Below, one piece after another: positions 7,484-14,558 of a stretch of DNA of 28,815 nucleotides. Under the pieces are notes generated by a model. The model had not been told where the DNA came from, ran no database searches, and saw only the letters and a program-made list of their open reading frames with translations. The stretch comes from JACRFW01 sp964531745 (GTDB taxonomy: Bacteria; Patescibacteriota; Patescibacteriia; Magasanikbacterales; GWA2-37-8), in contig CAZHFX010000010.1 of the NCBI GenBank assembly GCA_964531745.1, positions 1 through 28,815 of the forward strand. The letters are read 5' to 3'. Made by a program: the position numbers and the translations under genes. The number at the start of each line of letters is the position of its first letter. The stretch's first letter is position 1.

Positions 7484-8207
7484 TGTCGGCGCGGTGGTTT
7501 TAGCGGCTGGCCAGGGGAAGCGTTTGAATTTGGCGGATACGCCAAAAGTAATGGCGATGCTTAGAGGGAAGCCGATGATAGATTATACGGTGGAAACGCT
7601 GGTGAAGGCTGGTTTTTTGCCGGAGCAGATTTGTCTGGTGGTTGGCTACCAGAAAGAAAAGGTAATGGACTATTTTGGCAATCGGGTGAGCTACGCGGTT
7701 CAGGAAGAATTGCTGGGTACCGCCCACGCGGCCTATATCGGCATGAAAGTTTTGCCTAGAGAGATTAAACATGTGTTGGTGATCGGCGGCGATGATAGCG
7801 CTTTTTACACCGCCGAGACGCTTCAACGCTTGGTGGGCGTTCATATCGCCCACAAAAATACACTCACCCTTTTAAGCGTGAAACTAGCGGAGCCGCCGTT
7901 CGTTGGACGAGTGGTGCGCCATAGCGGCGGACGGGTGGAAATTATTGAAAAAGAGTACTTGACCGACGAGCTCCGCGACATTCATGAAGTGAGCACGGGC
8001 GCTTTCGTATTTGAGAGAGCTTGGTTTGAAGATATATTTCCGACGATGCCGAAATTGCGCAAGCTGGGAGAATACGGTTTGCCGACGGCGCTGGCTATGG
8101 CTCAATCTGCGCGGAAGAAATACGAGGTGTTGCCGCTTACAAATTCCGATGAATGGCGTGGTGTGAATACGCCGGAAGAGCTGGCGGAGGCGGAAAGAAG
8201 AAAATAA
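7461..8207 (+). CDS. Sugar nucleotidyltransferase, GlmU N-terminal-domain type
   Basis: This 248-residue nucleotidyltransferase resembles the uridylyltransferase half of GlmU. Motifs: nucleotide-binding LAAGQGKRL (residues 14-22) with Lys29, YAVQEELLGTAHA (uracil and sugar contacts in GlmU), and GGDDSAFY at the metal-binding strand. GlmU's left-handed beta-helix acetyltransferase domain is absent, as the length ends with the Rossmann domain. It probably makes UDP-GlcNAc from GlcNAc-1-phosphate, consistent with glmS 15 bases downstream. The start at 7461 overlaps the HAD gene; a later start would cut the first strand. Another hexose-1-phosphate substrate remains possible. Confidence 0.82.
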   Translation: MSQNILDNVGAVVLAAGQGKRLNLADTPKVMAMLRGKPMIDYTVETLVKAGFLPEQICLVVGYQKEKVMDYFGNRVSYAVQEELLGTAHAAYIGMKVLPREIKHVLVIGGDDSAFYTAETLQRLVGVHIAHKNTLTLLSVKLAEPPFVGRVVRHSGGRVEIIEKEYLTDELRDIHEVSTGAFVFERAWFEDIFPTMPKLRKLGEYGLPTALAMAQSARKKYEVLPLTNSDEWRGVNTPEELAEAERRK

Positions 8208-8222
8208 ACTAATTTAAAAAGT

Positions 8223-10049
8223 ATGTGCGGAATAATTTGTTATGTTGGGAAAAAAGAGGCCGGTCCGATTTTGCTTGCCGGGTTGAGGCGGTTGGAATAC
8301 CGAGGTTATGATTCGGCTGGAATAGTAACCGTAAAAGACGGCGAATTTGAAAGAACAAGGTCAGTTGGCAATCTTGATCGGCTCGCGGAGAAAACCGTCA
8401 ATGAAATGCCCAAGGGAAACTATGGCATTGGCAATACGAGATGGGCGACGCATGGCGGGGTGACGCTAGAAAATGCCCATCCTCATTATGGTCAAAATAA
8501 AGAAGTGGCCGTCGCTCATAATGGCATAATTGAGAATTATCGGGAATTGAAAGAGAAATATTTGTCCGGACACCAATTTACTTCACAGACGGACACGGAA
8601 GTTCTAGCTCACTTGATTGAAAAATTCGCGCAAGACCTACCTCTTAAAGATGCCGTTGAAAAAGTGCTGGGACTCGTTCGCGGGACTTATGGTTTGGCGA
8701 TAATTTCAAAAAAAGAGCCTAATAAAATTATTGTCGCTCGGCTCGGCAGTCCTTTTGCTATCGGAATCGGCGAAGGTGAATATTTTGTCGCTTCCGACGC
8801 GACGCCTATTTTGCCTTATACTAGAGAGATTATTTATCTTGATGACGAAGAGTTCGCTGAAATTACCATTGACGAATGCAATATTTATAAGCTCAATCAA
8901 GCGCGGATAGATAAAGAATCCCAAAAAATTGAGTGGAGCGTGGAAGAAGCGCAAAAAGGCGGTTATAACCACTTCATGCTCAAGGAAATTTTTGACCAGC
9001 CGACGGTGATTAAGGATGCTTTGCGCGGGCGATTGCTTGCTGAAGAAGGGACAGCCCATTTGGGCGGTATTAACATGACCGAAGAGGAGATGCACGGAGT
9101 GAAACGGGTAATTTTGCTTGCTTGTGGCACGGCGTCATACGCGGCAATGGTTGGCAAATATGCTTTTGAGCGTTTGGCTGGCATTCCGACCGAGGTGGAC
9201 GTGGCCAGCGAGTTTCGTTATCGCGATCCGGTTATTGACGAGAATACGTTGGTGTTTGGGTTGTCGCAGTCCGGGGAAACCGCCGATACGCTGGCCGCTC
9301 TGCGCGAAGCGAAACGCAAAGGGGCGTATGTGCGCGGCATAGTGAATGTGGTCGGTTCCACGATAGCGCGCGAAACTGACGGCGGTACCTACATTCACGC
9401 CGGGCCGGAGTTGGCGGTGGCTTCCACCAAAGCTTACACGAATATGATCGCGGTACTCGTCATGTACGCGCTGGAGTTTGGACGCATCAACCGCGTAACG
9501 GTGGCTACCGGCCAGCGGCTGGTGGGCGCCTTTTTGGGAATTTCTGGAAAAATGTCTCAGGCTCTCAAGACCAGTGAAGCAGTTATTAAAATAGCGGAGA
9601 AATATTGCGGATATAAAAATTTTCTTTTTCTTGGCCGAGGCATTAATTATCCGGTAGCGCTGGAAGGGGCGCTTAAACTTAAAGAAATAAGTTATATTCA
9701 TAGTGAAGCGTACCCGGGTGGAGAGATGAAGCACGGCCCCATCGCGCTTTTGTCGCCGGATTTTCCGGTTTTAGCGATCTTGACGAAAAATCAGCTTTAC
9801 GACAAAATGCGGAGCAATATTGAAGAGATTCGTGCGCGCGAGGCGCCGATTATTCTTGTCGCCACCGAGGGGGACGAGAGCGCTCGCGAATTGGCTCAGG
9901 ATATTATTTTTGTCCCCCAGACGATGGAGTTGCTTGAGCCGATTATCAATACCATCCCGCTTCAGCTTTTTGCTTATCATATGGCGGCGCTTTTGGGCAA
10001 AGACGTTGATCGTCCACGCAATTTGGCTAAGTCCGTGACAGTGGAATAA
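8223..10049 (+). CDS. glmS: Glutamine-fructose-6-phosphate aminotransferase (isomerizing)
   Basis: This complete 608-residue GlmS makes glucosamine-6-phosphate from fructose-6-phosphate and glutamine. The N-terminal glutaminase starts MCGIICYVG with nucleophile Cys2 and has RRLEYRGYDSAG, TRWATHG and HNGIIENY. Two SIS domains follow (ACGTASYAA, SQSGETADT, then ALEGALKLKEISY). The C-terminal tail NLAKSVTVE is the conserved closing segment. It lies between the GlmU-like gene and yvcK. The 15-base gap upstream leaves no space for a glmS ribozyme, so control must lie elsewhere, plausibly via YvcK/GlmR encoded next. Confidence 0.98.
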   Translation: MCGIICYVGKKEAGPILLAGLRRLEYRGYDSAGIVTVKDGEFERTRSVGNLDRLAEKTVNEMPKGNYGIGNTRWATHGGVTLENAHPHYGQNKEVAVAHNGIIENYRELKEKYLSGHQFTSQTDTEVLAHLIEKFAQDLPLKDAVEKVLGLVRGTYGLAIISKKEPNKIIVARLGSPFAIGIGEGEYFVASDATPILPYTREIIYLDDEEFAEITIDECNIYKLNQARIDKESQKIEWSVEEAQKGGYNHFMLKEIFDQPTVIKDALRGRLLAEEGTAHLGGINMTEEEMHGVKRVILLACGTASYAAMVGKYAFERLAGIPTEVDVASEFRYRDPVIDENTLVFGLSQSGETADTLAALREAKRKGAYVRGIVNVVGSTIARETDGGTYIHAGPELAVASTKAYTNMIAVLVMYALEFGRINRVTVATGQRLVGAFLGISGKMSQALKTSEAVIKIAEKYCGYKNFLFLGRGINYPVALEGALKLKEISYIHSEAYPGGEMKHGPIALLSPDFPVLAILTKNQLYDKMRSNIEEIRAREAPIILVATEGDESARELAQDIIFVPQTMELLEPIINTIPLQLFAYHMAALLGKDVDRPRNLAKSVTVE

Positions 10050-10055
10050 TTTTGT

Positions 10056-11009
10056 ATGATAAAAAAAAATATTGTAGTGGTAGGCGGCGGCAATGGCACA
10101 GCGATTTCACTGCTAGCGTTAAAGCGCCACTTAGAGCGATTCACTATATCGGGTGTTACCTCCATGATGGATTCAGGCGGGTCGTCCGGCAAATTGCGAC
10201 GGGAGCTTTGCGTTCTGCCGCCGGGAGATATCTTGCGCGGGATATTGGCTTTATCAAAATATGAATACGCCTGGCTTCGTACGATGTTTTATGAGACTCG
10301 GTTTGAAGAAGCGGGCAAGTTGAGCGGGCATAATTTGGGCAATTTGTTTCTCGCGTTCGCGAGTCGGCGCGCGGATTCGCTTCCAGACGCGGTGAACGCC
10401 CTGCAACAAGCATTAGAGTGTGTCGGCAACATTTTCCCGATTACGCTGGACAACGCGCAATTAATCGCCGAGCTCGTTGATGGCACGCGCCTGATTGGCG
10501 AAGCGGCGATTGACCGGCCGCCCTCGGCGAGTGCTGGCATTAAGCGCGCGCGGCTTGAACCAGAGGCAAAAATATATGAGCCGGCGCGTCAGGTGCTCTT
10601 GGCCGCGGATTATATAATTTTCGGGCCTGGCAGTTTGTATACCAGTTTGATACCGAACATTTTGGCCACTGATTTTGTTGAAGCAATTAAAGAATCCAAA
10701 GCGAAATTGGCATATGTGTTAGGAAATGCGTATGAGGACAACGGAGAGAAAGGGCCGACCGCGATGAGCGAATTCGTTTTGACTCTGGAAAAATATCTAC
10801 CGCGCAAAATTGATATGGTGATTTATAACAATCATGAATTGACGCCAGTCCAGCGAGCTTTCTACGCGTCTGAACAGTGGAGCGAACCAGCGCGCGATAT
10901 TGAAAAAGCGGCTGCTGGCCGCGCGTTGATTGGCTATGATTTTGAGCGCGAGCGCGGGGGCTTAAGCGAGGGAAAATTATCCGAGGCGTTTGAGGAATAT
11001 TTGGTGTAA
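10056..11009 (+). CDS. YvcK/GlmR-family (CofD-like) UDP-sugar-binding protein
   Basis: This 317-residue protein matches the YvcK (gluconeogenesis factor) family: VVGGGNGTAISLLALKRH (residues 8-25), VTSMMDSGGSSGKLRRE, the PPGDILRGILALS segment, HNLGNLFLAF, and FGPGSLYTSLIPN. In Bacillus the homologue (YvcK, or GlmR) binds UDP-GlcNAc and stimulates GlmS, and is needed for cell-wall synthesis on gluconeogenic carbon. Here it directly follows glmS (6 bases), which supports the same role. It starts ATGATAAAAAAA without an SD. Enzymatic CofD activity is unlikely given the genomic context. Confidence 0.92.
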   Translation: MIKKNIVVVGGGNGTAISLLALKRHLERFTISGVTSMMDSGGSSGKLRRELCVLPPGDILRGILALSKYEYAWLRTMFYETRFEEAGKLSGHNLGNLFLAFASRRADSLPDAVNALQQALECVGNIFPITLDNAQLIAELVDGTRLIGEAAIDRPPSASAGIKRARLEPEAKIYEPARQVLLAADYIIFGPGSLYTSLIPNILATDFVEAIKESKAKLAYVLGNAYEDNGEKGPTAMSEFVLTLEKYLPRKIDMVIYNNHELTPVQRAFYASEQWSEPARDIEKAAAGRALIGYDFERERGGLSEGKLSEAFEEYLV

Positions 11010-11010
11010 T

Positions 11011-11343
11011 ATGGAAATAAAAAAAGAAATAAAAAAAGATGGTTACGCGGTAAAAATAGTGGCTGAAGAAAACGGCCGGGTGTTCGGTCGGGCGTATCTG
11101 TATGTCATTTTTAATGATTTGGGGCGAGGACCTTATGGGTTGCTTGAGGATGTGTTCGTTGAAGAAATTTTCCGGAGCCGCGGCGTTGGTTCGCAGTTGG
11201 TAAAGGCTGTTGTTGAGGAAGCCAAGGCGCGCGGGTGCAGCCGGCTTATTGCCACCAGTCGCCATACTCGTCCCGAGGTGCATAAATGGTATGAAGGGTT
11301 GGGATTTAGAGATTATGGCAAAGAGTTTAGAATGGATTTTTAA
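11011..11343 (+). CDS. GNAT-family N-acetyltransferase
   Basis: This short 110-residue GNAT has the core LLEDVFVEEIFRSRGVGSQL (residues 44-63), including the acetyl-CoA pyrophosphate loop R-x-R-G-V-G, and HKWYEGLGF (91-99), the motif B strand-helix. I start it at 11011, one base after the yvcK stop; a start 21 bases earlier would lie inside yvcK. The E-D-V-x-V and Y-x-x-L-G-F pattern resembles eukaryotic GlcN-6-phosphate acetyltransferase (GNA1) but is also found in many other GNATs. Since the upstream GlmU-like protein lacks its acetyltransferase domain, a role in acetylating glucosamine phosphate is attractive but unproven. Confidence 0.85.
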   Translation: MEIKKEIKKDGYAVKIVAEENGRVFGRAYLYVIFNDLGRGPYGLLEDVFVEEIFRSRGVGSQLVKAVVEEAKARGCSRLIATSRHTRPEVHKWYEGLGFRDYGKEFRMDF

Positions 11344-11353
11344 GCTAAGCGTT

Positions 11354-12619
11354 ATGAATCTCTACGAGTTTGAAGGGAAACAATTATTGGTAAAACACGG
11401 AATTACAACACCGAAAGGCGCGGTAGTCAGGCGCGGCGATGATTTTTTTGGGGCGTACGCCGGTTTGGAGAAAAAAGATGTGGTAGTGAAGGCGCAGGTG
11501 TTATCTGGCAAGCGCGGTAAAAACAATGGAATTAAATTTTGTGCCAGCGCAGATGAAGTGGCAAAAGCATGCGCGGAGCTTTTCGCCACAAATATTCGCG
11601 GGCAATATGTGGCGGCGGTTTTAATTGAAGAAAAATTAAATATTGTCGAGGAACATTATCTGTCCATTGTCTATGACACGACGACCAAACAGCCGATGTT
11701 GATCTACTCGGAAGCTGGCGGCGGCGATATTGAGGAAGTGGCCCCGGAGAAGATACAAAAGTTTCCACTTGATATCCGCCAGCCAATTGTCATTCTGAAC
11801 GAAGCAAAGCGAAGTGAAGAATCTCTGTCGCAATTACCAAACGGACAGGGATCCTTCCTGCCCGACATGCCCGACGGCAAGTCGTGGCGGGCGGGCGCTG
11901 GCGCTCAGGATGACAACGGGCTAGGAGGCATCTTTCAAAAATTGTGGGAGTGTTTTTTAACTGAAGATACTCGGCAAGTGGAGGTGAATCCGCTCGTGAA
12001 GACGGCCGATGGCCGGTGGGCGGCGGCGGACGCGAAGATTGCTATTGATGAAGACGCCTTTTATCGTCATGAAGAATGGAAAAATTTGGAGCCGCGTACC
12101 ATGATGGGGCGTCTTCCGACCGAGCGCGAGGTGGCGGTGAAAAAAATTGATGAGGGCGAAGGGTATTATCGCGGTACGGCCGGGAAATATATTGAGCTTG
12201 ATGGCGACATCGCGATTTTGTTTTCCGGCGGCGGGGCGAGCATCGCCAATATGGACGCGCTTATCAAAGCCGGTCTCAAGCCGGCAAACTATACCGAATA
12301 TTCGGGCAACCCGCCGCGAGAGAAGGTGGCGAAGTTGGCAAAAATTGTCTTGTCCAAGTCCGGGTTGCGCGGCTTGTGGATTGCGGGGGGTGTGGCCAAC
12401 TTTACCAATATCGCCGAAACGTTTCAAGGTATAGTGGACGCTTTGGACGAAGTAAAACCAAAGTATCCGATCGTGGTGCGTCGGGCCGGACCGTTTGAAA
12501 AAGAGGGTATGCGTGTTATGAAAGAATGCGCCGAGCGTAACGGGCTTACCGTACAGTTTTTTGGCAAAGAGAAGTCCATGAGTGAAACAGCAGGAATTTT
12601 GGCGAAGTTAGTTAAATAA
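11354..12619 (+). CDS. ATP-citrate lyase / citryl-CoA synthetase, ATP-grasp (beta-like) subunit
   Basis: This 421-residue protein has the N-terminal ATP-grasp domain of succinyl-/citryl-CoA synthetase beta subunits (LYEFEGKQLLVKHGI, then VKAQVLSGKRGKNNG, and EVNPLV at 210-214). Its C-terminal part closely follows human ATP-citrate lyase rather than succinyl-CoA synthetase: FSGGGASIANMDAL, YTEYSGNPP, IAGGVANFTNIAETFQGIVDAL and VVRRAGPFEKEGMRVM. It would use ATP to activate citrate together with the alpha-like subunit 2 bases downstream. Residues about 145-188 are encoded by an inserted palindromic repeat and have no counterpart in the family. I start at 11354 (MNLYEFEGK); the frame is open further upstream but overlaps the GNAT gene. 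Citrate rather than succinate is inferred from the C-terminal motifs and the lyase gene nearby. Confidence 0.88.
   Translation: MNLYEFEGKQLLVKHGITTPKGAVVRRGDDFFGAYAGLEKKDVVVKAQVLSGKRGKNNGIKFCASADEVAKACAELFATNIRGQYVAAVLIEEKLNIVEEHYLSIVYDTTTKQPMLIYSEAGGGDIEEVAPEKIQKFPLDIRQPIVILNEAKRSEESLSQLPNGQGSFLPDMPDGKSWRAGAGAQDDNGLGGIFQKLWECFLTEDTRQVEVNPLVKTADGRWAAADAKIAIDEDAFYRHEEWKNLEPRTMMGRLPTEREVAVKKIDEGEGYYRGTAGKYIELDGDIAILFSGGGASIANMDALIKAGLKPANYTEYSGNPPREKVAKLAKIVLSKSGLRGLWIAGGVANFTNIAETFQGIVDALDEVKPKYPIVVRRAGPFEKEGMRVMKECAERNGLTVQFFGKEKSMSETAGILAKLVK
11787..11916 (+). repeat. Palindromic repeat element inserted in frame in the beta-like subunit gene
   Basis: The ends are inverted repeats: TTGTCATTCTGA (11787-11798) and TCAGGATGACAA (11905-11916), one mismatch. 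Inside are GAAGCAAAGCGAAGTGAAGA-type sequence and a second palindromic block (CTGCCCGACATGCCC...GGCGGGCGG). It belongs to the same class as the element at 13524-13594. It adds about 44 codons (residues 145-188) without a stop or frameshift. Confidence 0.85.
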
Positions 12620-12620
12620 T

Positions 12621-13511
12621 ATGGGAATTTTATTGTCAGAGAAAACCAAAGTTCTCATTCAGGGCATCACCGGCAAGGAGGGGCAGAAGGCGGTGAAGGC
12701 CATGAGTGATTATCACACCCAGGTGGTCTGCGGGGTGACGCCAAAAAAGGGCGGGCAAGAGGTGGAAGGCCGGCCAGTTTTTAATTCAGTTAAGGAGGCG
12801 CTCGCGGAGTTCCCGGAAGTGAATGTGAACGCGGTGTATGTGCCGCCATTTGCGGCGAAAGCGGCAATTTTGGAAGCCATTGACGCCGGAATTCCACTGA
12901 TCAATATTATCGTAGAGCGTATTCCGATCAAAGACATAGCTTATTGTCTGGCCATGGCCAAAGAAAAAAATATTCGCGTCATTGGGCCGAGCTCGCTCGG
13001 GTTTATTGTTCCGGGCGTGGGCCGGATCGGCGTGGTGGGCGGCCCCTTGGTCAATGAAATTTTTCAGCCCGGGTCAATTGGCATTATTTCGCGCTCCGGC
13101 GGCATGACCAACGAAGTGTCATGGCAGGTTAGGAAAGCCGGCCTTGGTCAGAGCGCCGCAGTGCATGTCGGCGGCGATCTTTTGATGGGTACTACTTACG
13201 CGGATTTACTCCGGCTGTTTGAAGCCGACCCGTCCACCAAAGCGGTAATGATATTCGGCGAGCATGGCGGCAGTTATGAGTTTGAAATTGTTGATTTAAT
13301 TAAAAATGGAGAATTTACCAAACCGCTTGCCATTTATATCGGCGGTAAATTCGCCAATGTTTTCCCCGAAGGGATGAACGTCGGGCACGCCGGAGCGATT
13401 GTGGCGCGCGGACAAAGCGCGGCCGAGAAAGAAGCGGCGTTGTCCGCTGTCGGCGTTAAAATTGCCGAAAGGTACGAGGACTTGGTACAATTGGTACAGC
13501 CATATGCGTAA
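12621..13511 (+). CDS. ATP-citrate lyase / citryl-CoA synthetase, CoA-binding (alpha-like) subunit
   Basis: This 296-residue protein has the architecture of succinyl-CoA synthetase alpha: a CoA-binding Rossmann domain (TKVLIQGITGKEGQ), SIGIISRSGGMTNE, a GEHGG segment (GEIGG in relatives), and the phosphohistidine motif VGHAGAI (His256). The SRSGGM-x-N-E motif matches ATP-citrate lyase (succinyl-CoA synthetase has SRSGTLTYE), supporting citrate as substrate. It pairs with the ATP-grasp subunit 2 bases upstream, in the same order as in animal ATP-citrate lyase. Its last 8 bases overlap the start of the next gene. Confidence 0.88.
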   Translation: MGILLSEKTKVLIQGITGKEGQKAVKAMSDYHTQVVCGVTPKKGGQEVEGRPVFNSVKEALAEFPEVNVNAVYVPPFAAKAAILEAIDAGIPLINIIVERIPIKDIAYCLAMAKEKNIRVIGPSSLGFIVPGVGRIGVVGGPLVNEIFQPGSIGIISRSGGMTNEVSWQVRKAGLGQSAAVHVGGDLLMGTTYADLLRLFEADPSTKAVMIFGEHGGSYEFEIVDLIKNGEFTKPLAIYIGGKFANVFPEGMNVGHAGAIVARGQSAAEKEAALSAVGVKIAERYEDLVQLVQPYA

Positions 13512-14538
13512 GAAGTATCGCGGTTGTCATCCTGAGCGAAGCGAAGGATCCCTTTCACAGTTTAAGGGATTCTTCACTGCGTTCAGAATGACAATGGCCG
13601 CCGCCTTGGTCTTGCTACCAACAGTGACTCTGGCCGCGACGGCGGGTTTTGTGCCGTCTACCGGCATTTGGTTTTCGCAAACGACATTCTCCGCGAAGGA
13701 TACAGTGCGGCTTTATACGGTAATTTTTAACAATGAATACCAGGAACTCAATGGCACAGTGGCCTTTTATGATAATGACAAGCAAATTGATACTGTGGCA
13801 GTGAAAGGTTTGGCCAAGGAACAGGCGGAGCAGATACGAGTGTTGTGGCGGCCAAATGAAGGCCGGCATGTGATTAGCGCTCGTTTTGTGAGCGCTCAAG
13901 CGGTTGATGAGGAGGGGAGGACGCTGACTATTACTATTGACGGCAACAACAGTCAGCCTGGTTTGCCGCTGGTTATTGCTCCGGGAGTAGAAATTGTTCC
14001 TACTGCCTCCGCGGATGTTCCCGGCGCAACTTCGCCAATGGGGGAGGCGGCGGCCGCCGGCAGTTCCCTCGGATCAACTGTAGTGAATATTGAAAAAAGA
14101 GGGAATAGTCTGGCCATGGTGGCGCCAAAAGTTTTGGGCGAGAAAATAGCCGTTGTTACGGACGACCAACCTTTAACATCATCTGCGATCGCTCCAGCGG
14201 ATGATTTGTTCGCCAAAAATCGGGCCGCGCTGGAAGCCGCTCGGGGCGCGATTCAGACGGTGACTACTACCGCCGCCACCATCAACAAGGCTTATACCGC
14301 CACCAAAGATATTGTTGATCAAGGCCGCCATGTCGTGAGCCAGGGCCGGCAAATTTATGATCAAGGCAAGGCGGCGCTAGCCAAGGCGAAGCCGGTTGCC
14401 GACAAGCTTGCGCCCTGGTGGAACAAACTGTCAAAAAATAATGACCCGAAGCGGCTTCTGATTATTTTTGGCATCGCGCTTATTGTATACTTGAGTCTGC
14501 GGTGGAACCGGCGGCGCGAGCGCTACTATGATCGTTAA
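13504..14538 (+). CDS. Secreted/membrane-anchored protein of unknown function
   Basis: I do not recognise this 344-residue protein. The start at 13504 (MRKKYR) overlaps the stop of the preceding gene. Residues 7-30 come from an inserted palindromic repeat and separate a positive N-terminus from a hydrophobic segment (MAAALVLLPTVTLAA, about 31-45), which looks like a signal peptide. ATGs at 13588 and 13594, created at the repeat edge, give a shorter start option. A beta-rich, Ig-like region follows (about 48-150, with VRLYTVIFNNEYQELNGTVAFY), then a low-complexity and helical stretch (VDQGRHVVSQGRQIYDQGKAAL). A C-terminal membrane segment (LLIIFGIALIVYLSLRW, about 318-334) has a basic tail. 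The bulk is probably extracytoplasmic. It lies between two parts of the citrate-cleaving system. Confidence 0.75.
   Translation: MRKKYRGCHPERSEGSLSQFKGFFTAFRMTMAAALVLLPTVTLAATAGFVPSTGIWFSQTTFSAKDTVRLYTVIFNNEYQELNGTVAFYDNDKQIDTVAVKGLAKEQAEQIRVLWRPNEGRHVISARFVSAQAVDEEGRTLTITIDGNNSQPGLPLVIAPGVEIVPTASADVPGATSPMGEAAAAGSSLGSTVVNIEKRGNSLAMVAPKVLGEKIAVVTDDQPLTSSAIAPADDLFAKNRAALEAARGAIQTVTTTAATINKAYTATKDIVDQGRHVVSQGRQIYDQGKAALAKAKPVADKLAPWWNKLSKNNDPKRLLIIFGIALIVYLSLRWNRRRERYYDR
13524..13594 (+). repeat. 71-base near-perfect palindromic element inside a signal-peptide coding region
   Basis: Two 31-base arms (13524-13554 and 13564-13594) pair with a few mismatches around a 9-base loop (TCACAGTTT). The ends are TTGTCATCCTGAGCGAAGCG and its near reverse complement ending in CAGAATGACAA. 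Read as protein, it gives the stretch CHPERSEGS, familiar as a translated repeat in many bacterial genomes. Confidence 0.9.
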
Positions 14539-14558
14539 AATTATTTTAATTTTATTGT

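Noticed and set aside
8208..8222. glmS ribozyme or riboswitch
   Set aside because: Only 15 bases separate the upstream stop from the glmS start, too little for the ribozyme, and no core motif is seen.
11210..11353. Upstream extension of the ATP-grasp subunit
   Set aside because: The extra residues overlap the GNAT gene in another frame, and the family starts with LYEFEGK, matching the ATG at 11354.
13399..13503. Longer N-terminus for the membrane protein
   Set aside because: It would overlap over 100 bases of the alpha-like subunit gene; the signal-peptide-like start is at 13504 or later.
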